A DNA stretch of 64,000 nucleotides from Erpobdella octoculata (GCA_963978895.1 OZ022246.1:11891820-11955819), one strand, 5' to 3'; shown: positions 33,798 to 47,280, numbered from the stretch's first letter. Numbers and translations are program-made. Notes: generated by a model from the sequence alone, not told the origin.

Positions 33798-34065
33798 TTA
33801 CAAACTTTTATTTAGGTTACAATCTCTGTTTGTGTAGGTGTGTGTGTGTGTGTGTCTTTCACTGTACGCAAATCTTGCAAGTAAAATTTAACCGGCTTTT
33901 TGACTAGCTTGGAAGCTGAAACTCTTAGCATAGTTTTATATTGGATGACAATACATGATTCAATTAAAAAAATGTAATTTGAACATCTTTTGTATTTCTA
34001 AATCTAATAGTGTATTTGAAATCAAAGTTTGTGTTGAAAAACTTGTTTTTCCTTTACTTGTTTTT
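33798..34065 (+). repeat. Repeat R, copy
   Basis: TTTTTTACAAACTTTTATTT with a short TG tract, to ...CTTGTTTTTCCTTTACTTGTT. Confidence 0.7.
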
Positions 34066-34079
34066 CCTTTACTTGTTAT

Positions 34080-35693
34080 CTCTTTCATTATGTATTGCAG
34101 ATTATGAAGCGTTATCGAAGCTGAGCTGAGAGAAGAAAAAAACAGCTAAAGCTAAAGACAAAACACAAAATTGTCTAAGCTAACAGCATCTTTTCGCTAC
34201 TATCAGGTGCTCCGCTTGTTTTTCCACAACAACACCCGGACAAAGCACCTTATTTATTGACACCTGCAACACCAATGTTATTCTGATCCACAACAAGAAG
34301 TACTTAAGTGCTTCCTACATACAGCCATTAGAGTCTTAAAACACCTGGTGTAAAGGACTATAAACTATTATAAAAAAAACCCAATGTTATTGAGTTGTCT
34401 GAATGTCAAGTCGAGCCTTTGGAAATTGAAGTCCGGGGAAAGGGATAGTCGGAACTACTGTTCAAAAAAGTTTCGAATCTCATCTTTAGGGGGTCCACTG
34501 AAACATCACAGAAGGCCTACTTCACAGTCATAGAAAACCCACTTACTTTTAAAGCTTCAACTTTACACTTCTCGAGCCAATTGTGGGGCCCAATTTCTAT
34601 CTTGGATATCCCTTCAAAAGATTAAACAAGCAGCTACTTATGTTTCCAGCGCGATTGTTGCATGATTGCCTCCTCAAGTTATCGATGCCAGAGGCTTCTA
34701 ACCTTATACAAGCAGACGCAGCTTCGCCCGGCAAAAAACAAGGGGTAAAATCGTTTGTCTCCGTTACCATATAAAGGAACGGTGCGTCTGAGCTATGAAT
34801 GAAGCGCTCTATAAATTACCACAATACATTTACATTGCATTATTGCATGACTCCCTTTCTAAATTCTGGAGAGTTGCGACACTCCGGACCCAACCCCCCA
34901 TATTGACCCCTCTGCCTGACGCCACTATTATGTTAATACGATTATAGTGTTTGTTGCAAAGTGGTTTTAAAATAGATTGAACAAATTTGTTTTTGTTAAT
35001 AAAAACTAAAAAATATTGTAAAATAATTTTTTGAGGTTGAAATTATTCATCAGTTGAAGTGAAATGTTGATGTTTTTGAGGGGTTTATTTACGTTCTCGT
35101 TCTGATGCTGCTGGGTCATTCGTCCGTCCTTTCGACAATTTTAATTTTTCGCATTTATTTCGTTTTTTGAAATTGATGTTTTTATTCATGATTATTGTTT
35201 GGGAGGTAAGCATATGGTTTGATTTTTTAATGATAAAACTAATTGCTGCGTTATTTCTTTAATATATTCTCGCCCGACCCGAAAGTCGTTTTAAAAACAT
35301 TATAAACAACTTTCGTTGAACTCCAAGACCAAAATAAATTGTTTTAATTACAATTTTAAATTTGATCTCGAATTATTAGAGTCTACTAAACTAGAACAGA
35401 GACGATTAGGAGGCAGTGAGTATCGTCATCGTCGGATCAATACATAATAAAAGTGATAAAGATAAAAGTTAAAAGTAAAGCGGCTTTACTAAAACTAAAG
35501 CCTCATGCGCAAGCAGTTGCTTATTAATTAAGCAGACGTCAGGCTTTTAAAAGCAAGTTACTCAATAAAAAAAACTCAGTTAAAGCCTTAAAACACAGTG
35601 AAGTAGTTACAACCAAGCCCAATATAGGTAAAGTTTAACTCAAGTGGCATCTGCCTTTTTCTCACTAAAATAGATCGAAAAGACGAAAATGTG
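34080..35693. other. Non-coding stretch, nothing recognised
   Basis: Scattered short frames only (largest 63 codons at 34583-34774, no family). A CACTCCGGACCCAACCCCCC patch near 34880 resembles transposon-end GC-rich sequence. Confidence 0.3.
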
Positions 35694-36641
35694 GTTACAT
35701 TGGCACTTGTGCATAAGTGCGGGTACCGGCAATTTGTTTACATACGGTCCCTAACGTAGACACATATATAAATAAAAATAATAATTATATAAAAGAATAA
35801 TTATATATATATATTATAAAATTTACAAAAATGACAATTAATATCTCGTCGAAGCATTTTCTTCTAAACCCACTTTGAACTGTCTATTTTGTTACATGGG
35901 CAATTTATTGGACAGAGATAGCTTGGCGTGATTCAAAACTTGTTACGTGGGCAATTTATTAGACAGAGATAGCTTGCCGTGACTTGCCTACACGTCTCAG
36001 CTGTGAGATTTCCTTTAAAGCATCTCCATTCAGTTGGCATTTTGTATTCGTCGTTATTCTGATCGGTTCGATATGGCTTTGCAAGTTTTTCTGAATTTGA
36101 GCGCTTTTAAGCTGAGATTTATTCAGAGTGACAGAGTCGAGTGCTACAGCAGTTCAGTGGGCATGGGAAAACGGATTGCTGAAAAATAACATGCTGTGTT
36201 TATGCGGCAGAGTAATGCACTTAGAGAACACTCCCAGAGAAAGGGATGATTTCTCTATCTGGAGGTACACTGGTGGACGCGCCTGCAGGAAAAAGAAATC
36301 AATTCGAGAAGGTTCGTTTTTTTTTCAGGCGCACACGTTATCATCCAACAGGTCATTGATATAATGTCTTTCTGGGGGTATGAGTTGGACCGGTAAAAAT
36401 TGATGGAAAGGGAGCTGGGAATTAACAGCTCCCACACTGTATATCCGCATGGTATATCCAGAGGCTGTAAATTAAAACAAATTTTTGTTTTACTGTTTAT
36501 TTTATATGTTTGCTTTTAGTGAATAAAGAAATTATTGTGTTATACTAATTGCGCTTTGTCGTTCAATATATATATCTATGTTACGAGCCGAATGTAAACA
36601 AAACTGCCGGTACCCGCACTTATGCACAAGTGCCGTTACAT
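35694..36641 (+). mobile_element. Merlin-type DNA transposon, internally deleted
   Basis: Inverted ends begin GGCACTTGTGCATAAGTGCG and match for 30 bp perfectly, then imperfectly for about 12 more (35702-... and ...-36633). GTTACATT is duplicated at 35694-35701 and 36634-36641. GG-starting TIRs and 8-9 bp duplications are typical of Merlin. The interior frame at 36128-36364 supports this: LCLCGRVMHLEN ... CRKKKSIREGSFF matches the N-terminal zinc-ribbon of ISXO2/Merlin transposases. A run of nine T follows the SFF codons and the next homologous residues (VIIQQVIDIMSFWGYEL) are in another frame. The catalytic domain is absent. Confidence 0.75.
36128..36455 (+). pseudogene. Merlin/ISXO2 transposase N-terminal fragment, frameshifted
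   Basis: The N-terminal zinc-binding region is readable, then a shift at the T-run near 36310, then a region with GYELDR and, after a stop, MERELGIN followed by HTVYPHG in yet another frame. It resembles the helical segment that precedes the DDE core of ISXO2-like enzymes. The core residues are missing. Confidence 0.6.
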
Positions 36642-37867
36642 TTACATGAGAAAACAAAAGTTATTTCAGATTGAAGCCAAAAAACACTAATTGTCGGAAA
36701 TTTAAAGACTTTTTAATAGTACCATTTGAGGCACAATTTACATTGCAGTCATGAGTAATAAGGTATGCCGAGGATACAAATTAAATGGATAAAAGAATTG
36801 AAATTAGTTTTTATTATAAGTTTATTTTAATAAAAAATGTATCGATTATAAAAAAAATAATTTTAACGTCTAGCATAGCTAAAATATCAGCTCATCACTT
36901 AGTTACTCATTAGTTTGCACAATGTCATAAAATTAGAAAATATTTCAGTACAATTTGGTTTGTTAAATGTAAAAAAATCTTGAAAATAAATAAAACATCA
37001 AGCTGTTGATTCGAGGCTATATTCCAACCCCAACACCCCTGTCACTTTTCTCAACATTTAATTTGTTATTCATTTAAACAATTTAAAAATTATTTTTATT
37101 GATATACTAAGTTTTTAACGAGTGGTTACTTTTCATCATGTTTATAGCTGAGATTGTTTTACTCCGCCTATTCTAAAAATAGGGTGCCGCTTGTGTGAAA
37201 CTTTACCCCTATTCGTATTTATTTTTTTAATGTAGTAGATTGATGAAGAATTTTGTGGAGATTATAACTTGTAACCTAGAATGATAAGATAATAATGCTT
37301 ATGAAAGTTTAGATTAATCAAAGCTTTTCCAACTTGAAAAGGCTACAAAATTTATTTTCAAACTACCATTACTATGGCCAAATTAAACAGAATTAATAAT
37401 GTTCTGTTGCAACACACTCATACATACATACAAATATTGTACATCATTTTCATCCTGTTAATACCTTTATATTTTCAGTCTTGGTTTTGTTGAAGCAAAG
37501 AAATTTTATCGGGATCCGTTGTATTTATGGCACTACATACTTCTCTTTCGCATCTCTATCCAAAAGTTTGACAGTTGATTGTTTGTATAATTTGTGTTAA
37601 TATAGTGTTGAGGTTAACTCTCATGCCAATTTTATGTACTCATTAAAATTAATATAAAATAAGCATCAGTATTTACATAACAAGCTTTTGTTTCTTGTAT
37701 CAAATAATTTAAGCATAAGATGACATAAAGCTTGAAAGGTTTTGCAGTTTTATAGTGTTTATAGTTTTTATTGTATACAAATACCATAAATAGACTGAAT
37801 TTTTTCTTATTGAATTTGTTTTTTGTATATGATGTTTTTGTATTTGCAGATATAATTCAAACTGGCC
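36642..37867. promoter_or_regulatory. Upstream region of the TRIM gene
   Basis: AT-rich with no ORF. A T-rich tract ending TTTGTATTTGCAG (to 37850) immediately precedes ATATAATTCAAACTGGCC-ATG, so the start codon probably lies 17 bp inside an exon preceded by a 5' UTR intron. No transposon structure is seen in the last 1.2 kb. Confidence 0.4.
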
Positions 37868-39916
37868 ATGTCATCAACATTAGTTGAGACTGTATCGATA
37901 AACTATGAAGATTTTAGTGACAGTTTCTTGACTTGTGGTACTTGCTTGTCTGTGTACAACAATGAAGACAGAACACCTAAATTACTGTGCTGCTCACATA
38001 CCGTTTGTCTCAGCTGTCTGGAACATATCGTCGCTGCTCAAGATGAAAACTCGTCGTCTTTCCGCTGCCCAATCTGTCGCGAAAACATTACGATTCCACG
38101 TGGAGGAGTCAACTCCTTTCCTCCAAGCTTCATTGTGAACCAGCTCTTGGATTTAATGGGCCGACAGAGAAGGGACATTGTTCCTAAGTGCTCTCGCCAC
38201 TCCCAAACTGAGTTAATGTTTTGCGAAACTTGCGATGTTGTGTTTTGTGTCGATTGTACAGAAGGATCACACAGTTCCGGCGGAGCTAGTGCGCATACCG
38301 TTATTCCATTCTCCATTGCTATCAAACGAATGTCAGAAATTTTATTGTATAAAGCTGGCCTCTGCATCAAAAACCTCGACGAAGCCGGTGATGTCGTAAG
38401 TCGAGAGATAGAATTGCTGGATTCTGCGCATGAGAAGTGCATTGATTCCATATCGCGTTCTTTCAATGAAGTTGCAAGCCTCGTGGAGCGTCGCAAACAT
38501 GAAATCCTTTTGATGGCTAAAAAAATTCGCGACGAGAAAAAGAAATCGTTGAAAGAGCAGTTAGATCTCATTGAATCAGAAAAACAGAAAGTTCAAAACG
38601 ATTGCCAAGGTCTGCAGCATCAAGTTGATGTCAGAAATATTACCACAAAAATTGGAGATCTTAATGAAAAACTTGATGTTTCTGCCACACTGATGGAACC
38701 TCGTGAAAATGCGTTTTTGCGATTCGATTACCTTCACAATACCAGCATTGAAGATCTTAGATCAGCCCTGAATAACTTTGGTAAGGTATCTGTTAGCAAG
38801 ACATTTCCTGCCTTATGTTCTGCAACCCTAGTCAAAAAAGCGTCAGTTAGATTGAACTACAGCGTTCTTGTGCACACAGTCGACTACCACGGCAACGTCC
38901 GAACTTCTGGAGGCGACCCAGTGGAAGTTAAACTTGTCGATTCAAAGGGAAATGTATCACCAGTGGATGTCTTTGACAATGAAGATGGGACCTACTGTGC
39001 AAACTATTCCTTTACGGGCAGTGGCTATCATAAACTGCATGTTTACATATTCAACAGATTGATCAAAGACAGTCCATTCCAAATAGACGTATCTGATCAC
39101 ATCGATCCAATCATAAGGATCGGTTCTTCTGGATCTGGGGAGAACCATTTCAAGCAACCTGTGGCCATTTTTATTAGCTCAGATCAGCTAGTTTTTATTC
39201 TGGACACTGGAAACAGTAGAATAAAGGTTCTGGATGAAAATTTATTTCAAGTTCATCATATTATATCAGGAAGGGGTTTGGAGCAGCACAGTGCGACTGG
39301 TATGTGTCTGCTACCGCTGAGTCAAAGAATTGTGTTAGCAAACTGGCGTACTCGCTCTATAACATTGCTTTCTTTAGATGGAGATTTTGTTTCCCAATTT
39401 TCTTGCGATTCCTTTGCTGAGCCGATAGCCGTAGCAGCTACATCTCGAGATGAAATCGTTGTTGCTGACAACGGTGCGAGTAAGTTGTTTGTTTTTGATG
39501 CTAATGGCAAACTTCTTGAGAGTTTTGGTTCAAAAGGTAGCAGGCCTGGTCAGTTTAAGCTCATCACTTCTATATATGTCGTGCCAACTACTAATGACAT
39601 TATTGTGTGTGACAATCGACTTCAGGTTTTTACCAAGTCTGGTCAATATATGCATGAAATTTCTGCAGACCCGTCTATTAAAGGTAGTTATGGTGCAATC
39701 TGTTACGACGGTTCTGGTCGCTATCTGGCAACACGACTTGAAAAGGGAAGGTGCATGATTCAAATTTTTGACTCTGTATCTAGAAAATTTTTATATGAAA
39801 TTGATAGCTTCAATGATAGATTGAAGCGACCAAGTGGGATCGCTACTAGTTCGGATGGTTTCGCTTTTGTTGCAGATCTAGGTAATGACTGTGTCAAGAA
39901 ATACCGTTATTTGTGA
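37868..39916 (+). CDS. TRIM E3 ligase: RING, B-box, coiled coil, filamin repeat, NHL (TRIM2/TRIM3-type)
   Basis: An intact single-exon frame of 682 residues. RING C3HC4 at Cys23, Cys26, Cys42, His44, Cys47, Cys50, Cys67, Cys70. B-box type 2 from Cys108 to His143 (Cys108, His111, Cys119, Cys122, Cys127, Cys130, His135, His143). A long charged coiled coil follows (~150-300), then a filamin-type immunoglobulin repeat (~315-415, with NEDGTYCANYSFTGSGYHKLHVY split by its usual GxYxxxY/F pattern) and about six NHL repeats to the C-terminus. This is the domain order of the TRIM2/TRIM3/TRIM71 group: ubiquitin ligases whose NHL propeller binds substrate or RNA. Length is near TRIM2/3 (about 740). Cytoplasmic action is expected. 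An uninterrupted coding exon is unusual next to intron-rich neighbours and could reflect retroposition or lineage-specific expansion. Confidence 0.9.
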   Translation: MSSTLVETVSINYEDFSDSFLTCGTCLSVYNNEDRTPKLLCCSHTVCLSCLEHIVAAQDENSSSFRCPICRENITIPRGGVNSFPPSFIVNQLLDLMGRQRRDIVPKCSRHSQTELMFCETCDVVFCVDCTEGSHSSGGASAHTVIPFSIAIKRMSEILLYKAGLCIKNLDEAGDVVSREIELLDSAHEKCIDSISRSFNEVASLVERRKHEILLMAKKIRDEKKKSLKEQLDLIESEKQKVQNDCQGLQHQVDVRNITTKIGDLNEKLDVSATLMEPRENAFLRFDYLHNTSIEDLRSALNNFGKVSVSKTFPALCSATLVKKASVRLNYSVLVHTVDYHGNVRTSGGDPVEVKLVDSKGNVSPVDVFDNEDGTYCANYSFTGSGYHKLHVYIFNRLIKDSPFQIDVSDHIDPIIRIGSSGSGENHFKQPVAIFISSDQLVFILDTGNSRIKVLDENLFQVHHIISGRGLEQHSATGMCLLPLSQRIVLANWRTRSITLLSLDGDFVSQFSCDSFAEPIAVAATSRDEIVVADNGASKLFVFDANGKLLESFGSKGSRPGQFKLITSIYVVPTTNDIIVCDNRLQVFTKSGQYMHEISADPSIKGSYGAICYDGSGRYLATRLEKGRCMIQIFDSVSRKFLYEIDSFNDRLKRPSGIATSSDGFAFVADLGNDCVKKYRYL

Positions 39917-40580
39917 ATGTAAAGTTTTCATTTATTCTTTTTATCTTTGTTGTAGAATAATTCAGTCATGCTGTTATGGCAGTTGTAATTTTGATTTTGT
40001 TGGCTCTAATCAGCTTGTAATTTTATTTATTTATTTTTCTTCAATCAAACATATTTTGAGACAGAGTTTTGCTTGACTTTGATCAAATTTCTTCTTAATG
40101 TATTAACGCTCTGCATTGAATAGGTGTATTGTTAGAAAATTTGTATAAAATGGCTCGGACATTTATCAAATAAATTCTTGATAACGATGTGTTTTGTTGT
40201 GATAATACTAAGTATATACATGAGTCTACCATGACATGGAATCTTTAGGTGAAAGTTATAAAATAACTATTTTTATATACCATGCTCTTAAGATTACCTA
40301 GAGGAAGTTGTAGGTACTTTTTCTAAAACTTCTTCTAAATTTATATTTTCAAAATTAAGGGGAGCCAACAAAGAATTTGTCTATAACTTCCATATTTATT
40401 TTCAAAAAAAAAAAACATTTTTTTTAGTTGCCCCCGCTTATTGTTTTCCAAATTTTCTTAAACCTCCATATTCATCTTTCCAAAAATCCTTGGAGGACCT
40501 TCTCCCCCTTTCCCCAATTTTTTTTAAACTCTGTATTAATTTGTCAAAAAATAGGAAAATGACGCCCCTAGATTCATGTA
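39917..40580 (+). terminator. 3' region of the TRIM gene
   Basis: No coding potential. The best polyadenylation signal is AATAAA at 40169-40174, about 250 bp after the stop. The rest up to the hAT-C element is AT-rich. Confidence 0.5.
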
Positions 40581-41912
40581 TTATCTTCTAAGCATCTGCG
40601 TCCCGATATCGTTATCTCGAATTCAATCGAGATTTCACAACGATACGGGATTCCCGTATCACCATTGAAACGATACAGCCTGCGGAAGAAGTCTCGTATC
40701 GATATTAATTGGCGATACTTAAAATTTCATTCTCGATTAAAATCTCGAAAAATATCGGGATTTTTTAAAAATATTTTCCAATAAATAACGAAAGTCATAC
40801 ATATTTAATTAACGATTGTCACAACTGTGAATATTTGCAATTGATTCATCAACATTGATTAATTAATCTACCTATTGACAGAAGTTTATAACTATTATCA
40901 TCCCCACTTTAAATTCGGTTTTCCAGACAGCCTGTAGCCCCTTTATTTACTATTTTTAGTCTGGGAACCGGCAGCAAAAAAGCCACGCTCCTCTTAGGCT
41001 GCTAGTGGAGCTCTGCATACTACTGATATTACAAGCCCTACAAGGCAATCGTACTCGCTGACATCGATGACTATTATTATTATTAATGAGAATAATGAGT
41101 AATGTAATAGTAATGATCATTCTATGTTTATGTTTTGGTTTAGTCTGTTTGATAAACTTATTTTTTCAAATTTGTTACATAGAATTGGAATGATTATTTT
41201 AGTGTTTCTATATCCGTAATTGAACGTAATAGTAGCTCATCTAAGATATATCTTTATAATCTCGATGATATTCTTGGTTGTGTGTGAGTATGTGTGTGCC
41301 ACCTGTAGTGTGCACGACAGTGCCGTAGCCCGTATCGTCTGCAGCTGGAATTCGAAACTTTCTCAGCTTCTTTCTTGCTATTGCTAACCGCATTCGCCAT
41401 CGCCTATAAATAAACACGCTGGGTTTTTTCACTTTTTTAATTCTTGCATAGAGGCACTTTCTCGTGTTTGTCATCATTATCATGCCGCGTCACTAAATAA
41501 AGTAAATAAATACTTTCTATCGGCGGTAGCATTTTATTTAGAGTCTAAATTTAGACAAATAGATGTACCGAAACTAAACAAATGAAACTTATTTCAAGTT
41601 GTAAAAAAAAATTAAATTTGGTAAATTTTTATAAATTTTGAAATTTTTTAATATTTATATATTTTTTTCACTGAATTTCTTTAATGTAGTTATTAATATT
41701 GTCTGTCGCGTATAGTTCATCATTCTATGTTATCTCTAGGCAAAATTTCCGCTTCAGTCGAGATCCCGAAATCGTATCGTATCGTATCGATATCGTATCG
41801 TTATTGGTCGAAGCGTCTCGTATCGTATCGTTTAATTCGAGGCAAATTTCAGAAATCGTATCGTATCGTATCGTTCCAAAAAAATAACGGGACGCAGAAG
41901 CTTATTATCTTC
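40581..41912 (+). mobile_element. hAT-C copy 1 (deletion derivative)
   Basis: Element 40589-41904, with TIRs TAAGCATCTGCGTCCCG and its inverse with one difference, flanked by the perfect 8 bp duplication TTATCTTC (40581-40588, 41905-41912). Subterminal ATCGTATCGTATCG repeats occur near the right end. It is related, in opposite orientation, to the copy at 45990-47663, but about 360 bp shorter because the segment with the BED finger is missing. Confidence 0.85.
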
Positions 41913-42386
41913 ATTCTAAAAATTCTCTAAAACTTTCTCCAGATCTATTTTTTTAAATTTCATTCTTTTCGGGTCCCTCAAGTCAATAGACCTATTGGAA
42001 ATGGTCGAAAAATCAATTACAAGTTTTCTTAAAAATAAACATCAGGTGGAGCTAACAAAGCGTGGTAAAAAGAATATGCAATAGTCTTTGTCTAGAATAT
42101 CAGTGGGTTACTAGAAATGCCGAGTTTTTTGTAATTATTGAACTGTCAGATATTAGAATTTATAAAAACGTTTCCATTCCTGTAATTATTACAGGAAGTT
42201 CAATCAAGTCAGAATCTCAATCGCTGTAAACGCCTATAACCGCTATAAATAAAAAATAATTTTACAAAGGGCTGACCACCGCGTGATTGCTACGGATGTC
42301 ACGATTACGGACTGTTCGGGTTCTTGAATTTTGAGTTCGGGTTTTCATTTTTTTATATATATATATATATATAATATATATATATA
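41913..42386. other. Spacer, nothing recognised
   Basis: Unique AT-rich sequence ending in a TA-rich tract that borders the next Helitron. Confidence 0.3.
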
Positions 42387-42917
<531 letters not shown>

Positions 42918-43234
42918 CTTATTTTTATTTTTGTTCTCTGGTTCTTGTTGTGTTTTTGTTTTCATCGACTCTTATTTAGACTTTTTATTTGTTTTGATCA
43001 AGTATTTGTAGACAATCCGCTATCGCTATCCTACACGAACTTAGCTTGAGGTGAGCGTATTATATTTGCTTCAATATATATTTTATTATTTTAATATTTT
43101 ATTACAGGTAATCTTTATCAAATGTATTTGTGTCCTTAAAATGATCAAACTTGTTCTTCGGTGAATTATTTTTATTTGATCATCGCGGTGTAGCTTGTTT
43201 TTATTATTAATTTTATGATCAAGTCACAAAATGC

Positions 43235-45060
43235 ACTTAACTTAGGTAGTCGCATAAACGAAACGCGCCTGTGCGCGCAACGCCTGAACATTCAAGACTA
43301 GAAAGTTTATCAGGCGCAGTGGAACGAGCTAAAATGGTGTTACGGGATTGCTTATATCTCTGGATGTAATAAAGCCACAATAAAAATGGTTACATACAAA
43401 TAATTGTAAATCATGTCTGAACCCAAAATTGTCTATATAAATGAGTTCGCACAGTTATTTTCCTTTCACTTTGATTCAAAAGTGAGTCTTTATTGATTTA
43501 AGGCTTTATTTCATAGGTCATTGACGCTAAAAATATGGTTTTAGGCTTAAAAAATTTCGTTTCTTTTCTTCTATAACAATGTTAAATTTGGTAGCTACAC
43601 TAACTCTCCCAGTTACACAAATCGAGTTTTAAGTTGATAGGGTGGTGCTTAAAATTTGAGCACCGCGCGCCAGCTAAACTCTAAGCAAGCTCTAGGAATT
43701 ATATAGATTTTAGATAGTGTTTGAGTCTCTATATCTCGTCTGGGAGACCTCGCTGTAAAATAAATTTAGTTTCATTCGAAAGGTTATTATGTCTATTATA
43801 ACATAGTAAAAATTCATAACACTACTAAGTCTCTAACTATAACAATTACTTCGTTAATGTAGATCGGGTAGCAGCGCATAACCGTAGGTGCGCTGCAACT
43901 GACGTACATAATGTCGATTTTATATATCTCGTATGGGAGACCTCGCTGTAAAATAAATTTAGTTTCATTCGAAAGGTTATTTTGTCTATTATAACATAGT
44001 AAAAATTCATAACACTACTAAGTCTCTAACTATAAAAATTACTTCGTTAATGTAGATCGGGTAGCAGCGCATAACCGTAGGCGCGTTGCAACTGACGTAC
44101 ATAATATCGATTTAAAGATAGTGTTTGAGTCTCTATATCTCGTCTGGGAGACCTCGCTGTAAAATAAATTTAGTTTCATTCGAAAGGTTATTATGTCTGT
44201 TATAACATAGTAAAAATTCATAACACTACTAAGTCTCTAACTATAAAAATTACTTCGTTAATGTAGATCGTGTAGCAGCGCATAACCGTAGGCGCGCTGC
44301 AACTGACGTACATAATATAGATTTAAAGATAGTGTTTGAGTCTCTATATCTCGTCTTAGAGACATCTCAGTAGTATAAGTTTAGTTTCATTCAAAAGGTT
44401 ATTTAATAACTTTAATGAACAAATAATGAAGACGAAGCCGTGGACTTTCTCACAATCTTCAAGCGCTTTCCTGACAGACAGCCGCCTTAACTCCGCCTTG
44501 CTGAAAAAGGAGGAGGGCAATTATACAGATCAAGTTATGATCCGCGACAGAAAGTACTTTGATTCTCCTACATAAACAAATATCAGTCTTAATACAACAA
44601 GCAGACGGCGAACTACCGCGAGCTCATGCAGTGACATTCAGTAATGTGCTATGGCGCATGGGAAGCGAAATGCGTGGTCCCACTTTTAAACTTTTAATAA
44701 CTTTATATTTATCAAGTTTTTGTTTGGAATTCTATTTCTAAATAAATTCATATTGAATATGAGAAACAGAAGGAATTCTTAACCCATACGCGCAAAGCCT
44801 TGTTAGGCGTTCTTTGCGCTGGGCGCTATGTGCACGCTGTAAACTGAGCTTCTTCGTTGTAGGTACCAGTTTTTAACTGTCTCACGCAGTCGATGTTCTA
44901 TCGTGGTATGCGATCTTTGATTCGCTATATCTTTATTAATTTTTTTTTTTTTTACACTATATGGTATATTCAAACTCAGAATTTGTACCTTTATTTAAAA
45001 ATATTAGTGAAATTAAAAAAAAATTATTTTGAAATTTTTATGCGACTACCTAACTTAACT
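43235..45060 (+). mobile_element. hAT-A copy 1
   Basis: Element 43243-45052 (1810 bp). Ends TAGGTAGTCGCATAAA and TTTATGCGACTACCTA are 16 bp inverted repeats (two extra T at the right end before they diverge). The 8 bp duplication ACTTAACT is perfect on both sides. The interior holds four tandem units of about 200 bp (near 43713, 43914, 44110, 44327), each with ATATCTCGTCTGGGAGACCT-like and TTACTTCGTTAATGTAGATC blocks. No transposase. A second, inverted copy is at 59345-61116. Confidence 0.85.
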
Positions 45061-45367
45061 TATAAAAGCCGGGTAATTTTGTAAGATCTGGGTGTAAAAT
45101 TGCTACTGAACTGAATTAACTGCTGTAAATGTGAGGCATGATCCACTCATACTCATAGACATGCAAACTTGATTGTCTGTAAAAGGCGAACCGGCGAACC
45201 TCTAAAACGCGAACTAAATTGCGAACCACTCACTAAAGAGCGAACCAATGTGTAAAGGCGAACTCAAAGACAGAACGAAAACAAATATATAATATTTAAT
45301 ACATTTATTTTAAAATGTTATAAAATTCAAAATTGCAATTAGAACCAAATAGTAAAAATATTTTTTT

Positions 45368-45756
45368 CAATTTTTCTTACAAAACCCGCATGTGAATTTT
45401 TTTTTCGGGATGGCACGTATACACTCAGAGTGGTACCATCAAGGACACTTGTCACAACCTGTCCAAAAAATTTTCTTTTCATCCTTTCCATGTTTGTTTT
45501 TGGGAGGAGGAACATTGAAGTTGCACGAATAGCAAAGTTGAAGGCTGTGTATGATCACTTTGAGTGACACCAGCAACCAGATCTGTAATGATGAGTTCTT
45601 CAGCATCGCCAGGACGTGGTTTTTTCTTCCTGCTGTTCGTTCGGGCCGTTTGCGAGTGTTTTTATGCAAATGTGTTAAATTAATTTTTTTTAATTTCGCT
45701 TGGCTCTTGCTGTCCAACTGCTCGTCATGCAGCGAGAATATGTTAAAATTTCTCAA
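45368..45756 (-). pseudogene. PHD-finger-like C-terminal fragment in element D
   Basis: The minus-strand frame contains CYSCNF, then WTGCDKC, an in-frame TGA (45439-45441), then WYHSEC and FTCGFC before the final stop. The Cys-x2-Cys ... Cys-x2-Cys ... WYH-x2-C ... Cys-x2-Cys order is that of a PHD zinc finger, a module found at the C-terminus of several eukaryotic transposases. The stop and an apparent upstream frameshift make it non-functional. It is probably the tail of element D's lost transposase. Confidence 0.55.
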
Positions 45757-45981
45757 CAGCTGGACAAGAGCATGTAGCCAAAGGAAATAGTTTCACAACA
45801 CGCGGTTCACTGGATCCATATATACGACAAAAACAGCAAGTTTAACATCCAGTGAGATTTTGCCTTGTTGGATGATTGCATCCGCTCACGCGATGGAACT
45901 ATACTGATAAGTATGTTTGTCGTTGTCATCAAGTTTACCGTTTTCTGCTCCACCGAAGCTTCCGGCTCCTGTTGGTCTTGA

Positions 45982-47200
45982 TTAATTACTAAGCTTCTGC
46001 GTCCCGTTCTTTTTTTGGAACGATACGATTTCTGAAATTTGCCTCGAATTAAACGATACGATACGAGACGCCTCGAACAATAACGATACGATATCGGGAT
46101 CTCGACTGAAGTGGAAATTTTATCTCGAATGAAACGAGATAACATAGAATGATGAACTATACGCGACAGACAATATTAATAACTTAACTACATTAAAGGA
46201 ATTCATTGAAAAAAATATATAAATATTAAAAAATTTCAAAATTTATAAAAATTTACCAAATTTAATTTTTTATTACAACTTGAAATAAGTTTCATTTGTT
46301 TAGTTTCGGTACATCTATTTTCTAAATTTAGATTCTAAATAAAACGCTACTGCCGATAGTAAGTATTTATTTACTTTATTTAGTACGCATTATGCGGTAG
46401 TTTATCAATTTAATTAAATGATTTTACTTGCCGATGAAAAAAAAAATTAAAATTATTTTTTCAAGTAATTGAAAAGTAGAAAACCTTCTAGCACACCAAA
46501 AGAACGACATTTTTAGGCAATTCAATAGTGAAAGTGGAAAAACCAATGGAGATAGAAATAGATTGCAGATTACTGCGATTGAGATTACTAAGATTAAATT
46601 AAAATGATACTGTTTCCCGCAGTCTTTGCATCTGGCAAGATTTACTTCTACATCCTTGTCATTGACTTTCTGCGTGACCGTCTCTTCCTCAAAGTACTCC
46701 CAGATTTGACCCCGGTGACGCAGCATGATAATGATGACAAACTCTATGCAAGAATTAAGAAGTGAAAAAAACCCAGCGTGTTTATTTATAGGCGATGGCG
46801 AATGCGGTTAGCAATAGCAAGAAAGAAGCTGAGAAAGTTTTGAATTCCAGCTGCAGACGATACGGGCTACGGCACTGTCGTGCACACTACAGGTGGCACA
46901 CATACTCACACACAACCAAGAATATCATCGAGATTATAAAGATATATCTTAGATGAGCTAATATTACGGTCAATTACGGATATCGAAACACTAAAATAAT
47001 CATTCCAATTCTATGTAACAAATTTGAAAAAATAAGTTTATGAAACAGACTAAACCAAAACATAAACATAGAATGATCATTACTATTACATTACTCATTA
47101 TTCTCATTAATAATAATAGTCATCGATGTCAGCGAGTACGATTGCCTTGTAGTATCAGTAGTATGCAGAGGTCGACTAGCAGTCTAAGAGGGGCGTGGTT

Positions 47201-47280
<80 letters not shown>

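Noticed and set aside
44559..44741. Conserved 60-codon frame (also at 59617-59799)
   Set aside because: Conserved only because both are copies of hAT-A. The frame lies in the unique part of the element and has no known domain.
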